DNA from: Planctomycetota bacterium
Lineage (GTDB): Bacteria > Planctomycetota > Planctomycetia > Pirellulales > Pirellulaceae
DNA: 64,000 bases
Assembly: GCA_027619595.1 (NCBI GenBank)
Contig: JAQCHP010000006.1
Coordinates: 1-64,000, forward strand
Direction of reading: 5' to 3'
Both the position numbers and the translations under genes were made by a program. Below, piece by piece: positions 8,171-18,600 of the stretch. Below the pieces are notes generated by a model. It made no database searches, was not told the DNA's origin, and saw nothing but the letters and a program-made list of their open reading frames with translations. Within the stretch, counting starts at the first letter, position 1, and each line of letters starts with the position of its first letter.

Positions 8171-9126
8171 TTCTGCTCTTGGGAATGTGGATCATTGGAA
8201 TCATCTGCAGCGCTTTTTTTAGCGGGACGGAAACAGGTTTTTACCGAGTCAACCGCGTGCGATTGGCACTCGATAATCGCTCCGGCGCTGGGCACTTGCG
8301 GCGGATGTTGTGGTTGGCGAACAACCCGATGTTGGTTGTGGCGACGACACTCGTAGGCAACAATCTATCGAACTATCTCGTATCTCTAACTACCGTATTA
8401 GCCACACAACGAATCCTTGGGGAGGATTCTTCTGCCGAACTCGTTGTTGCAATTTTCTTGACGCCAGTCCTTTTTATCTATGGCGAATTATTGCCGAAGC
8501 ATTTTTTCTTTCAGGCTCCTAACCGACTCGTGTCGGCCGGTGGACGCCTATTCTTGGTCTTCACTGTCCTCTTCGCCCCCGCTACTGCAGTACTATGGGG
8601 CATGGCACGATTGTTACAGGGACTGGTGGGACAGGCCCCTGTCAAAGTCCGCTCTACTTTGGCGCGCAAGGAACTGCAGCAGGTCCTGGAAGAAGGACAC
8701 GAAATGGGAATCCTAAAACCGGCTCAGCGACGTCTGGCACAGAACATGTTCGAGGCCGCCGACTGGCCGGTATTGCGTGAAACCATCCCCGTTGGGCGGC
8801 TGCCGACCGTGCCATTGGGAGCCACCCGCCGCGAAGCGATCCGACTGACAGAACGCTACCAAGTGCCGTTTGCCTTGATAACCGAAGCGAACGGCCGTCG
8901 CGTTGTAGGCTACGTGCGGTCGATTGATCTAAACGATCGCCCACACGAACCCATCCACAGTTATCGATCGTTAATGACCATTCCACACCAAACGTCGCTG
9001 CTGGCCGCTTTAATGGAACTCAAAAACCGCCAAGAAGTCGTGGCCCGAATTATCAGCGCCGATCAGCGAACGTTGGGTCTTGTCACCGCGAGGCGGCTCA
9101 CAGAGTTGCTACTACAGAGCAACTAG
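8167..9126 (+). CDS. Second CNNM-domain membrane protein
   Basis: A 319-aa paralogue of the preceding protein. Motifs include FFSGTETGFYRVNRVRL, GNNLSNYLVSLTT and YGELLPKHFFFQAPNRL, with about four membrane segments in the first 160 residues, then a CBS-like region. It lacks the C-terminal CorC_HlyC domain of its partner. The start is TTG at 8167, overlapping the stop of the first gene as TTGA, which implies translational coupling. The stop codon TAG 9124-9126 lies inside a 14-bp tandem repeat that continues downstream. Role: probably divalent-cation transport or homeostasis together with its partner; inferred from family only. Confidence 0.82.
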   Translation: MILLLGMWIIGIICSAFFSGTETGFYRVNRVRLALDNRSGAGHLRRMLWLANNPMLVVATTLVGNNLSNYLVSLTTVLATQRILGEDSSAELVVAIFLTPVLFIYGELLPKHFFFQAPNRLVSAGGRLFLVFTVLFAPATAVLWGMARLLQGLVGQAPVKVRSTLARKELQQVLEEGHEMGILKPAQRRLAQNMFEAADWPVLRETIPVGRLPTVPLGATRREAIRLTERYQVPFALITEANGRRVVGYVRSIDLNDRPHEPIHSYRSLMTIPHQTSLLAALMELKNRQEVVARIISADQRTLGLVTARRLTELLLQSN

Positions 9127-9168
9127 TACAGACCAACTAGTACAGAGCAACTAGTACAGACCAACTAG
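9121..9168. repeat. 14-bp tandem repeat over a stop codon
   Basis: Three full units of AACTAGTACAGARC/ACC type (9121-9134, 9135-9148, 9149-9162) and a partial unit AACTAG. The first unit contains the stop TAG of the CNNM gene, and the preceding ACTACAGAGC (9111-9120) is a degenerate copy, so the array grew out of the gene end by slippage or unequal exchange. Units 1 and 3 are identical and unit 2 differs by one base. Each unit carries ACTAGT. Confidence 0.85.
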
Positions 9169-9428
9169 ACTTGTCCCTTGCGATATCCCAAGTCTCGAAC
9201 GACCTGCAGCATTTCCTCGAACGTCACAAATCGGCGTCGATGCCGAAGTTTGTAGTCATCGATCGCGAGGGCCAATTCTCGGGCCTCCGAACTTAATTCC
9301 CCGTGACTATTGGCAAATTGCCGGCGTTCGACCCCAGGTGAATCGGTGTCGGTCTCGCTCATGCGCCGGTCCACAAATGCCATTGGCGTCGGCGTCGGCA
9401 TGTTAGGAACGGTTTCAGGTATCATCAT
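9165..9428 (-). CDS. Small hypothetical protein, 87 aa
   Basis: No firm family name. The product starts MMIPETVPNMPTPTPMAFVDRR, has a polar middle, and ends in a basic amphipathic block: LSSEARELALAIDDYKLRHRRRFVTFEEMLQVVRDLGYRK. This block reads like a short helix-turn-helix-like or protein-binding module that I believe recurs in planctomycete hypothetical proteins. ATG at 9428 is chosen because GGAG lies 5 nt upstream. It converges with the CNNM pair across the 14-bp repeat. Probably cytoplasmic. Confidence 0.65.
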   Translation of the reverse strand: MMIPETVPNMPTPTPMAFVDRRMSETDTDSPGVERRQFANSHGELSSEARELALAIDDYKLRHRRRFVTFEEMLQVVRDLGYRKGQV

Positions 9429-9603
9429 CGCATCTCCTTCGACTCGCGATCGTTGCAAAACAACCGCTTTGGGTGGTCAATCCGCCACAGGCGGCACATT
9501 CGTTAAATTCCGAATCAGTCCCGATCTCGCAGCCTTGTGCACCACCGGAAAGATACGTTTGTCTTCTGCGATTGTCAAATTTTCTGGAACCGACCCGAGC
9601 AAG

Positions 9604-10512
9604 TTATCTTTGCAGCGTTGCGGCGCCATCCGTCGGCGGAGACTGACGAGCGATACGGCCACGTATCTCTCGCACAGAATCGACCGACGCTGAAACCCTC
9701 TCCGCGGCGTCTGCGGCCCAACGAGCCTGGTCGGACATCCCCAACGCCAGATAGGAATCGGCACTCCGGAGCAATAAATCGCCCGGCGAACCTCCGCGTT
9801 GCTGCGCTCGAGCAAAAGCATCGATCGCTTCGTCGTGACGCCCCAATCGCTGTAACGCAGTACCTTCCAATATGGCAACTCGTGGCGCGAGATCCTGTTC
9901 GGGAGTCTTTTCGGTGAGCGCATGCAAAATAGCGAGTCCACGTTCCGGACGATTGAGAGCCGTATAGTGTTCGACAATTTCCAACCGAACATCTACATTG
10001 TCTGGATTGTGTGACAAAGCACGCTGCAGATCAGCGAGTGCTAATTCCAATTTTCCTTGGGCGGATCTTGTACGGGCACGAAGGATCCACCCAGCAGCAT
10101 CATCATTGGCTAGTCGAATGGCTTCCTGGGCTTGCTCCTCGGCGCGCAGCAAATCACCCCGTTTCAGATACATTTCCCCTAGTCTCACAACTTGGCCCAC
10201 GTCCAGCGCACCCGATAGCCGAATGCATTCGCGCACTTGTGCAATCGCCTCAGATTCCGCTCCACGTTGCCACAACGCGTCAGCGTAGAGCCTTCGTGCC
10301 ATTGGATCGTGCGGACATGCGCGAATCGCTTCCACAAAACGCTGTTCCGCATCCTCCGCTCGACCACTACGAAGTTCCGACAAGCCTCGCTGCGTGTGCT
10401 GTCGAGAGATGACAAGATCGTCATCACTACGCCGTTGGCAAGGTAACAAACGACACCCACACGACAACGTCGTTCCGACCAACGCGAAATACGTTAGCCG
10501 CATGAAGATCAT
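9604..10512 (-). CDS. Tetratricopeptide repeat protein, possibly lipid-anchored
   Basis: About 302 aa. The N-terminus MIFMRLTYFALVGTTLSCGC resembles a signal peptide with a weak lipobox (TLSC), so the protein is probably exported and may be membrane anchored. From about residue 40 to the end there are six or seven TPR-like helical pairs (for example AEDAEQRFVEAIRACPHDPMA, DAAGWILRARTRSAQGKLELAL, HDEAIDAFARAQQRGGSPGDLL), which form a protein-protein interaction superhelix. The start could be ATG 10512 or 10503. The longer upstream open frame to 10803 overlaps the next gene's leader and has no signal-like start. A specific partner cannot be named. Confidence 0.75.
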   Translation of the reverse strand: MIFMRLTYFALVGTTLSCGCRLLPCQRRSDDDLVISRQHTQRGLSELRSGRAEDAEQRFVEAIRACPHDPMARRLYADALWQRGAESEAIAQVRECIRLSGALDVGQVVRLGEMYLKRGDLLRAEEQAQEAIRLANDDAAGWILRARTRSAQGKLELALADLQRALSHNPDNVDVRLEIVEHYTALNRPERGLAILHALTEKTPEQDLAPRVAILEGTALQRLGRHDEAIDAFARAQQRGGSPGDLLLRSADSYLALGMSDQARWAADAAERVSASVDSVREIRGRIARQSPPTDGAATLQR

Positions 10513-10783
10513 TTGTGGACGGCCCGTTCCTAACAAGCTGGTCTCCCTTCTCAACATGAAATGCGGGCGAATGTACCACAGAACGAGGTTTGAATGCAAG
10601 GAATTTTCGTTCGTCCACACAGCTAGCATGCCAGCCTCGCATGCCTCGAAATTCAATCCCATCCTAAAACTCGACCAGCGACGATTCGCCGAGTGCTGGT
10701 CAATCGCGCCAGCACCTGCTAGATTGCCCCGCATATCCAATCGGCTACACTTTCGTACCAATCGGGTTCCGTGAGGACTTGGA

Positions 10784-11218
10784 ATGAATAATGCGCCCGC
10801 CACCTATACAGGCTTCGGAATCCGGTTCCAATACCCATCCAATTGGGTGCTGCTCGAGGAACAGACCGAGGGCTGGCCAATCGGCCTGACGGTACAAAGC
10901 CCTGGCACAGCATTTTGGTCCCTCAATCTCTATCGAAAACTGTTGCCCCCCGCTGCTTTGGCGCAAGAGGTACTCGCTGCCATGCGAAGTGAATACCTAG
11001 ACCTGGAGGCCGATCCCGTTACATCGCGGACGGGGCTCGATTCGGACGTGGCCTTTGACTTGAATTTCTATTGTCTCGATCGCCTCGTGACAGGAAAGAT
11101 CGAGATCATCGACTACCAAGCTCTCACCCTCGTAATTCTCGCACAAGCAGAAGATCTTGAATTCGAAGAATTAAAAGCAGTACTAGCAGCCCTTACCGAA
11201 AGCCTATTCATCTCGTAG
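10784..11218 (+). CDS. Hypothetical protein, PsbP/DcrB-like beginning
   Basis: A 144-aa soluble protein. Its opening YTGFGIRFQYPSNWVLLEEQ resembles the start of PsbP/DcrB-type domains (a hydrophobic strand, then YPxxW), followed by FWSLNLYRKLLPPAALAQEVLAAM. No signal peptide, so it is likely cytoplasmic. GTGAGG about 8 nt before ATG 10784 gives a plausible ribosome site. The last codons are near the divergent cyclase-like operon end. The resemblance to PsbP/DcrB is a pattern impression only. Confidence 0.6.
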   Translation: MNNAPATYTGFGIRFQYPSNWVLLEEQTEGWPIGLTVQSPGTAFWSLNLYRKLLPPAALAQEVLAAMRSEYLDLEADPVTSRTGLDSDVAFDLNFYCLDRLVTGKIEIIDYQALTLVILAQAEDLEFEELKAVLAALTESLFIS

Positions 11219-11565
11219 TCAATGCGGTAAGTCTTTGCTGTGGACTTGCAAAACTTTCCGCCAAATCTATCCGGATCTTCTCACTTGGCCGACGAAGCGA
11301 TGCGCTAAGTCCTTTCAGGAGAAAGATGTTACAACGTTTTTTGCACAACCGCGTGCTTCCGTTATCGTAAATGGCACGAAAGCTGCAATAGGGTTGGGCT
11401 GCGAAGTCGCTCAGCGGAGCGATCCTTCGGCGGATGAGTCGATCAAGATCTGAGCGGACCTTAAGCAAGGGGCCCTTGCCGCCCTATTCCCTTTCGGGAG
11501 GCTGTCTTTCCGTAAGATGTTGATTGTTCGGAGGTGGGCCAAATGGGAGCATTCCTAATGTGGTG
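11219..11565. other. Convergent intergenic region with a palindrome
   Basis: This 347-bp gap lies between two converging genes. The only clear element is the palindrome GCAAGGGGCCCTTGC at 11465-11479 (7-bp stem around a single G). It could act as a terminator-type structure without a T-run, for either direction. No gene is supported. Confidence 0.45.
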
Positions 11566-14229
11566 TCATTGTTGACGTGGAGCGGTCTCAGAATTTGGAT
11601 GTTCTTGGTAAATCGGTAAGTGTCGGTACTCAACCTCCAGGCACAATAGGTTCATAACCGTCACATACAGTCGACCGCCGTGCTCGGCCCACCGGTCGGG
11701 GACAGGGCGTAAAGGGTCCCAACTGCCCGCCCAGGAGCCGCTTTGGACTTGCGCGTCCAACAAGATTTTCCTGAGAGCACGATTCCAATGGTTCCAAGTT
11801 TCGCCGCCCGCGTAGTAGGCCGCTAAGGTAGCGTAGTACCAGTAGTAGGCATCGCGCAGGGGCGCGCGAACGGTACCGAGTTGGGGCGGAAATCGCTCCA
11901 ACTGCTCCATCCCATCTTGGTAGCGCTGATCGCCCGGCGATGTGCCGAGATAGAGACTCATCACCATTCCAACAGCCGACATGGCGCGGCTTGGTACGCG
12001 TCCATGGCGTTGCTGCGGGGAATCCCCCGCGTACGGATTATAACGAAAAAGGTGCGGCTTCTCTGGGCGAAAACTAGCATGGTCCAGCCACTTGCGAACG
12101 CCGTCATAAACAGCGTCCGAAACAGCAAGCCCCGATAACTCGCCACTCTTGAGCGCTACCAACATCCAACCGCTTACCGAAGTGTCCGCAGCGACACCCG
12201 GTGCATACCGCCAACCACCCAGATCTGGATGTTGAGCCGATACAATAAAGTCGAGCGCACGCTGAGCAGGCACGCGAAGCTTTGAATCGTGTGTCATCCC
12301 ATAGGCTTCACAAACGGTCATGGCCGCAATCGCGTGACTATATAACCAAACGGTTTGATCCGCTGGGGACCCTTGCCGGACATACAAGTCACCGGAATCC
12401 GCTTGATGGTCCAGCAGATAAGACAGGCCGCTGGAAACGGCCACTTGATATTTATCTGCCTGATGGTGATAGCCAGCCCCAAGGAACGCCAAGAGCGCCA
12501 GACCAGTAGCAGCCGTGCCACTTTCGATCGAGGGGGAAACGTCTTCGCGCGTTGACGCAGGACCCTGTTGAAAACGCCAACTCCCATCTGGAAGTTGACA
12601 GCGGGCGAGGTATTCCAACCCCAATTCGATTGCTACATCGGTCTTTTCGTCCACAGCCGCGACCAGCTTCGATCGGTCAGTCTGCCGCCGCATACGCGAT
12701 TGAAAGGGCATCGCGTCCCTTGCTGCTGAAACGGCCGTCATGGAAGTTGTTGCGTCCGGCGCACCATTCCCTTCACGAATAAATCGCTGCTGGTCCGAGC
12801 TATCAACAAGTATCGATTTATCGACCGCCGAATCAGGTTCGTCGGCTAACGCCATAGCAACACTTTCCGCATCGTTATCCGGCGAATCGGTAGCTTCTTC
12901 GGCGACTGCGTCCATAGGAACGACGATGTTCGGTGTTTGCAATGCGGGCGTGACCGTTCGCCGCGCAAGAAGTTTGGGCACGTCCTGGCCTGGGGAAACC
13001 GACTCCTTCGGCAGTATTTTAGCCAACACGCCAGCATGATCCGCCGGACGAATTCGGCTTATCATTTCCGCTCGTGCCGTGTCCTCTTCCTCCGCAGAAG
13101 TCACGTCATCCTCCAATGAGTCTTCCCACCAACCGTCGGCTAACGCGTCGATTTCCCAAGTTGTTTCCGAGGCGGACAATACGGTCGGCGACTCGAGGTG
13201 CGGTAACCCTGCCGTTTGTGGCTCCATCGAATTGGTCGAAACAACCTGTGGCACAGGGACCATGGCCGGACGCGTTCCCTCAAACGACCGGCTCGTCAGT
13301 CTCGATAGGACCGCAGGCGCCACCGGCAAAGCGACACCCGGAACTTCGAGCACAAACGGATGCAACGAGGCTGCACGCGGTGCGGGCTCATCAGATGAAG
13401 TATCCATGCGGGACGGAGGTGGGATGCGCGATACCTCACCGACCTCTGCGACACCGACCTCTGAAACACGGACTTCTGCGACATCCGCAGGACCAACCAC
13501 CTTGTCGTGCGAAATGTCTGTCATCGGATTCGCCAGCGAAGCTTCAGGCGGTGCGGCAACTTGGGGCACGTCAACGCGATGTTGCAACGTTTGTCGTTTG
13601 GTGGCCGCCGGCAAGACATCGACCGGTTCTGTCGGCGCTACACCGGGGAACGTTGATCCATGATTCGTATTTTCGTATGGCAACGAGACAACAACACGCG
13701 TCTGCGAAGACGATTTAGCGCTGACAATATTTTCGGCGGCAACCACCGATCGTGCTGGGGGCTGTGGTACGACAGCAACTGGCTGAGGCAATTCCGACTC
13801 GGTGGGAAAGACCTCCGTACGATGCGTCGATTCGCGGTAGCGAAACCGGATGCGATCTTCGGAACTGCGCTGAGAGTCTGCCAACGGTGTTTGCAGCACC
13901 GGGTACCAACTCACCAAATTGACCCGATCAAACAGAAAAATGAACAATACATTCGTGAGCAGTCCAAACAGGCACGCAGCGACGAATGCCTGTCGAGGAC
14001 TTCGTCCCTGAAGTAAAGCGACCAAACCGAACACGACGAGATTCGCCATCGTTAACCCAGTTAGAGTCAAGACGGCGCGAAAGACAAGCTCTGGTTGCGA
14101 CACTGGCAGCAACTGCAATCGGAGCAACAGCACGATCCCCGCGATCGCAGCGCACAAGGCGGCAATTGTGAGAGGCCACGTCCCCACGGACTCGTCCGAC
14201 CGCTCGTGCAATTCCCACTTGGTATTCAT
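11566..14229 (-). CDS. Membrane protein with terpene-cyclase-like toroid domain
   Basis: An 887-aa protein and the last gene of the TPR-ExbB-ExbD operon. Residues 1-130 hold three or four membrane segments. About 130-560 is a low-complexity Pro/Ser/Val/Glu linker. About 560-870 is an alpha-toroid of the prenyltransferase/squalene-cyclase type, with repeats such as YLARCQLPDGSWRF, SSGLSYLLDHQADSGDL and ALDFIVSAQHPDLGGWRYAPG. I see no DxDD motif, so it is unlikely to cyclise squalene; proteins of this shape may instead bind polypeptides or lipids in the periplasm. It lies 17 bp after exbD on the same strand, which ties it to that complex. Confidence 0.75.
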   Translation of the reverse strand: MNTKWELHERSDESVGTWPLTIAALCAAIAGIVLLLRLQLLPVSQPELVFRAVLTLTGLTMANLVVFGLVALLQGRSPRQAFVAACLFGLLTNVLFIFLFDRVNLVSWYPVLQTPLADSQRSSEDRIRFRYRESTHRTEVFPTESELPQPVAVVPQPPARSVVAAENIVSAKSSSQTRVVVSLPYENTNHGSTFPGVAPTEPVDVLPAATKRQTLQHRVDVPQVAAPPEASLANPMTDISHDKVVGPADVAEVRVSEVGVAEVGEVSRIPPPSRMDTSSDEPAPRAASLHPFVLEVPGVALPVAPAVLSRLTSRSFEGTRPAMVPVPQVVSTNSMEPQTAGLPHLESPTVLSASETTWEIDALADGWWEDSLEDDVTSAEEEDTARAEMISRIRPADHAGVLAKILPKESVSPGQDVPKLLARRTVTPALQTPNIVVPMDAVAEEATDSPDNDAESVAMALADEPDSAVDKSILVDSSDQQRFIREGNGAPDATTSMTAVSAARDAMPFQSRMRRQTDRSKLVAAVDEKTDVAIELGLEYLARCQLPDGSWRFQQGPASTREDVSPSIESGTAATGLALLAFLGAGYHHQADKYQVAVSSGLSYLLDHQADSGDLYVRQGSPADQTVWLYSHAIAAMTVCEAYGMTHDSKLRVPAQRALDFIVSAQHPDLGGWRYAPGVAADTSVSGWMLVALKSGELSGLAVSDAVYDGVRKWLDHASFRPEKPHLFRYNPYAGDSPQQRHGRVPSRAMSAVGMVMSLYLGTSPGDQRYQDGMEQLERFPPQLGTVRAPLRDAYYWYYATLAAYYAGGETWNHWNRALRKILLDAQVQSGSWAGSWDPLRPVPDRWAEHGGRLYVTVMNLLCLEVEYRHLPIYQEHPNSETAPRQQ

Positions 14230-14246
14230 GAATGCCAGAGTTCGCC

Positions 14247-14663
14247 CTAAGACTCGCCCGTAGTTACCGGATAAATATCTCGAACTCCTACGGCATGACA
14301 GGCATCCATTACACGAACCACGGATTCCCAGTTGCAGCGTCGATCGGCTCGAATCACGACCGACTGCTCCAACGGTCGATTTCCCACAGCCTTCTGCAAC
14401 AGCTCCATCAAGCTGCCCCCCAATATCGAATGGCTCCCCAAAAATACGGTCCCCGCTTGATCAATATTGATGACCAACTCGCGGCGCTGTGATATCATGG
14501 GTTGCGCTTCAGCGGCTGACGGCAGCATTACGTCCATCCTCCGTTCCTCTGCATCAAATCGCGTCGCCACCAGGAAAAACACCAAGAGTAGGAATACGAC
14601 ATCGATAAGCGGCGTCATGCTTATGGAAGCAATAGAATCGGTCTTACGGAGTCGGACTGGCAT
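14247..14663 (-). CDS. ExbD/TolR-type biopolymer transport protein
   Basis: A 138-aa inner-membrane protein with a short basic cytoplasmic N-terminus, one membrane helix (residues about 17-37) and a periplasmic domain. The sequence SISMTPLIDVVFLLLVFFLVAT carries the conserved MTPxIDVVF motif, with the helix Asp that takes part in proton flow. Paired with ExbB it converts the proton-motive force into mechanical work on the envelope. ATG 14663 has AAGGG about 8 nt upstream; a longer reading frame to 14762 overlaps exbB and is not needed. The stop is 17 bp before the cyclase-like gene. Confidence 0.88.
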   Translation of the reverse strand: MPVRLRKTDSIASISMTPLIDVVFLLLVFFLVATRFDAEERRMDVMLPSAAEAQPMISQRRELVINIDQAGTVFLGSHSILGGSLMELLQKAVGNRPLEQSVVIRADRRCNWESVVRVMDACHAVGVRDIYPVTTGES

Positions 14664-14673
14664 GAATCGACCC

Positions 14674-15642
14674 TTATTTCGACCGTGACTTAGGTGGAGA
14701 ACGACCTGGCACTTGAGGCTCGCTTTTCGCTGGCGTTGGCTCAACGTGAACTTGGCCTTCAAAACGCTCCAGATGCGGAGCCATGTTCAGCAACAACTCA
14801 TCGATCCGGTGAAACGCTCGCTCGATGCGCACTTCAAAGTAATGAGCGAGCGTGGCAGCAGGAATCGCGACAACCAAACCACCAAGTGTCGTCACCAAGG
14901 CCTCGTAAATCCCTCCTGAAAGCAAATCAGCGCGGTTTTGATCGCCAGCAATGTGCGTACTTTCGTAAAACGCTTGGATCAACCCCCAAACGGTCCCTAA
15001 CAGTCCGACGAGCGGTGCAATTGCGGCAATCAATGCCAGCCAACGTGCATTTGCAAACAGTCTAGACGCTTCTCGCTGTGCCGCCTCTGCTGCAACACGA
15101 TCGACTTCGGCCTGTGGGCGCCCGACCTTGAGCAACATAGCGCGCAACACATTGGCTGTCGCCGAAGGATGATCCTGGCACACAAGATATGCAATACTCG
15201 GATCAAGTCCCTGTTTCGATTCAGTCAATTCGCCCAAGGACGATAGCAGCGAATTGGGCATTAATTGGGAATCCCTCAACGCCATCCATCGATCGATCGA
15301 TATCGCGACGACCGCCACGGAGAAGACGCCGAGAACGATCATCAAAGGACCACCACGCCAAATCAACCACAATAGATTCATCGGCTGGGCGGGATCGGCA
15401 TTCTGTGAACCATCAATTAGTGTCTCGTCGCCCTCTGGGGGGTTAAGCAACTCGTCATTGGCCTGATCGGCGAGGACCAAGTCGAGGTCAGTGGCATTTG
15501 CACCTTCCGTAGGGCTCACCGGGTAATCGACTGCGCGGCCCGGGAGCGGTTGCCCCTGGATCACCGCAGCAAAGATCAACACAAGTCCCCATGCGGCAGC
15601 GCATGGATGCTGTGCGAGTGAGCACCAACTTTTTAGTTCCAT
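14674..15642 (-). CDS. ExbB/TolQ/MotA-type proton channel protein
   Basis: A 322-aa protein. Residues 1-40 contain a signal peptide-like segment followed by an acidic linker; then come membrane helices at about 90-110, 200-225 and 240-265. The core APLVGLLGTVWGLIQAFYES and GIYEALVTTLGGLVVAIPA are the conserved second and third helices of the MotA/TolQ/ExbB family. A long basic C-terminus ends SPPKSRSK. Planctomycete ExbB proteins often have this extra exported N-terminus. The start ATG 15642 is preferred over GTG 15654. It is followed 10 bp later by exbD and preceded by the giant TPR gene. Confidence 0.86.
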   Translation of the reverse strand: MELKSWCSLAQHPCAAAWGLVLIFAAVIQGQPLPGRAVDYPVSPTEGANATDLDLVLADQANDELLNPPEGDETLIDGSQNADPAQPMNLLWLIWRGGPLMIVLGVFSVAVVAISIDRWMALRDSQLMPNSLLSSLGELTESKQGLDPSIAYLVCQDHPSATANVLRAMLLKVGRPQAEVDRVAAEAAQREASRLFANARWLALIAAIAPLVGLLGTVWGLIQAFYESTHIAGDQNRADLLSGGIYEALVTTLGGLVVAIPAATLAHYFEVRIERAFHRIDELLLNMAPHLERFEGQVHVEPTPAKSEPQVPGRSPPKSRSK

Positions 15643-15681
15643 ACCAAATATCACCGATGAAATTTACTTAACAAGTCAACG

Positions 15682-18600
15682 CTAGGGACTTAAGCCTTGC
15701 AACCGCTGTTTGGCAGTCGCCGCCTCTTCGGATTGCGGGTGCGACTTAACAACGTATTGAAACGCTTTCGAGGCTTCTGCGATCCAACGCTGTTTGGAAG
15801 CGGCGTCGCGTGAGAGCCTTGCCACGGCCGTGGCACATTGTCCTGCTTCGAAGCCAGCTTTCGCTTGCCAAACTTGGAGCGGTTCCGGTGCGTCATTGCC
15901 ACCATAACCGTACATAACTTTCTGAAACTCCTGCACTGCTTTCGCGTACTGTTTCTGCTCAAACAAAAGCTCGCCAATCATAAACCTCGCTCGCGCGCCA
16001 ATCGCATTCCGGGCGACATCCGCCACTTTCTGGTAGACGCGAATTGCTTCGTCGCGACGACCTGTCTGGTGATACGCCCAAGCAATCTCATAATTTGCCT
16101 GGTGAACATTGCCAGAATTCGCATACTTTTCTGGAACAACAGACAAAAACTTGAGGCTTTCCTCCCAACGTTTGAGCTGTGCTGCGCATTGACCGCTATG
16201 CAGGTACAAGGCGGGAAGGATTTCGACCCGCAAGTCGTCCACCTTTAAGCGCTGGTATTGCTCCAATGCCTTAGCATATTCATGAAGATTGAAATAACTT
16301 TCACCCACCATAAAGATCGCGTCGTGCCGCAAAGCTCCTGTAGGAAACTGCTTGATCTGTTGGTCAAATTTATCGCGAGCTTGCTCAAATTTCCCTGTTT
16401 GAAAGTCGCACCAAGCCAACTTGTAGGTCGCCTTCTCACCAAGCTCGGGGTTGTCTGCCAACGCCGGATGTGACTGTAACACGACGTAACGTTTGGCTGC
16501 ATCTTCGTATTTGGCCGCAACGTAGTCATTCTCAGCCAAATGATAGAGTGCTTCGACAGCTAAGGAGCTAGTTGGACTCATTGCAGCAAGTGCCTGAAAC
16601 TGCTCCAGTGATTGCTCACCCTGTCCTGACTCCTTAAGCGCCCACGCCAAGTCATAGCGGGCACGATCAGTACGATGGTATTTGGGATACTCTTTCAGCA
16701 ACCTCTGGAGCGAGGCGACGGCCCGCTCTGACTGTTTGAGAGCCGTACTACATACGGAGCTCAGGTAGAGAGCTTCATCCGCATGTTCTTCCGTCGAGTG
16801 GTCCGTCACGAACTGATCGAAATCGGTACGAGCCGACTCGTATTCTCCCATCCTTTGGCCAGCCACACCGCGCGCATAACGAGCACGACCCGCCAATGAG
16901 TGTTGGGGAAACTTTTCCATTAAACTGGCAAACGAGTCCCGCGCTGCGGACTGTTCATTCAGTCCCAACTGGGACCAGCCGAGTCCGTAGTAGGCAAACG
17001 GAACCCAAGACGACGATGGCCACTTTTCCAGGACTTCTTGGTAGTGTTCGACGGCTTCACGATAGACCTTGTCCGCATAGGCAAAATCGGCCCATCGCAG
17101 GTGGCATTCATCAAGTACAGCACTCTGTGGAAATTCCTGAAGAAGATCCGCCAGAGTCTTTCTGGCTGCTGCGGAACTTTGTGTGGTGCGCTGCACACGA
17201 GCCAGAGCAAACAGTGCCTCGTCGGCTTGCTTCCATCGGCGGTCACTGGCTAGCGATTTTGTGAGTGACTCCTCGGCATCTACCGCATTGCCAAGTGCAA
17301 GTTGGCAGAGTCCTCGCACGTACAAGCTTTCTGCTTGATGGGATGTTGACTGGAGCGACGGAAAAACCTCGTCCAGAATCTGAATGGCGGCCTCATGTCG
17401 ATTGGCCAAATTCAAGGCCAGCGCTTGCCGGACCCCCCAATAGGAACGGTAGGCTTCTGGGCCAGTTTCTCGCAGCTCGGCAAACAATTTGTCCGCTTGT
17501 TCGAATTCCTTTATCTGCAACGCTGACTCCGCAGCAACAGATCGAAGTTCTGCTTCCAACGGCGTAACGGGTTGGTCGGCCCCTCGCGGTAGAGGAGTAT
17601 TGGCGATCTCGCGAGCCTTCTCGAAGTCACCTTTTTCCAGATACGCGTGCGCTGCGTTGTAGAGCGCCCTTGGCGTCAAGTAGTGTTCTGGAAACTCCTT
17701 AGCAATTGCTTCGTATTCAGTAACAGCCTTTGGCTTGTGGTCCGTATCTTGATACCATGCGTCGGCGCGATCCAGTCGCAGATGGACCAGATAGTCGGTG
17801 GGCTTAGCCAATGGCAGTCGGCTCTCCACCCGCTGCAATACTTCATCCGCCCGACGAGCCTGCAACGCATCGCGGTTTAGCCAGTGAGCCGCTTCATTCG
17901 CCAACACAATAGCTTGGGGCGAACCTTCCAAGAGAAATGCCTTTTTATACCACTCGCGGGCAGCTTCCACATCCGGCACGCGGTAAAAGCTCCTGGCTGC
18001 GGCAATCGTCGCTTCCGCCGCCAACGGAGAAGCAGAAAAGTCACGAACGAGTTGCGAAAATGTCTCAGCGCCGCGCCGAAAATCGTCCAAACTCGCCCAA
18101 CTGTAGGCAGCACGAAAAAGCGCGTGATCGGCTTGAAGATAGTCTGGCTTCTTGGCAGCTAACTCGAACTCCTGCGCCGCCTCCGCGAATTTTTTTTGTT
18201 GCAGCATGGTCTCCGCGCGACGCGTCATTACTTCGGGCACCAAGGTATGATCGGGCTGAGAATCCAAGAATTTCTTAAACGCTCCCTCAGCACCGGCAAA
18301 ATCTTGGGACTCCTCCAACGCAACACCCAATGCATACAAACCATCGGGCACCAGCCCGGATCCAGGAAATTCCTCTACCAGCTGCGCATAGCTCTTCAAA
18401 GCAGCGGGTAAATCTTGTCGTAGGTATTGGCATTCCCCGAGATAGAACAACGCCTGATCTTTGCGTCCCGCGTCAGGAAAATCGCTCAGATAGCGCGACA
18501 ATGCCTCGACACATTGACGCAGCCGCTCTTCTTTCTGCTCCCCTTCGGTTTCATTTAATGCCCATGTGTAATGGGCCAGCCCAAGATTCAGCCAGGCTTC

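Noticed and set aside
11566-14229. Squalene-hopene cyclase to complete the hpnCDE pathway
   Set aside because: The toroid region lacks a DxDD motif, and a long linker and membrane region precede it.
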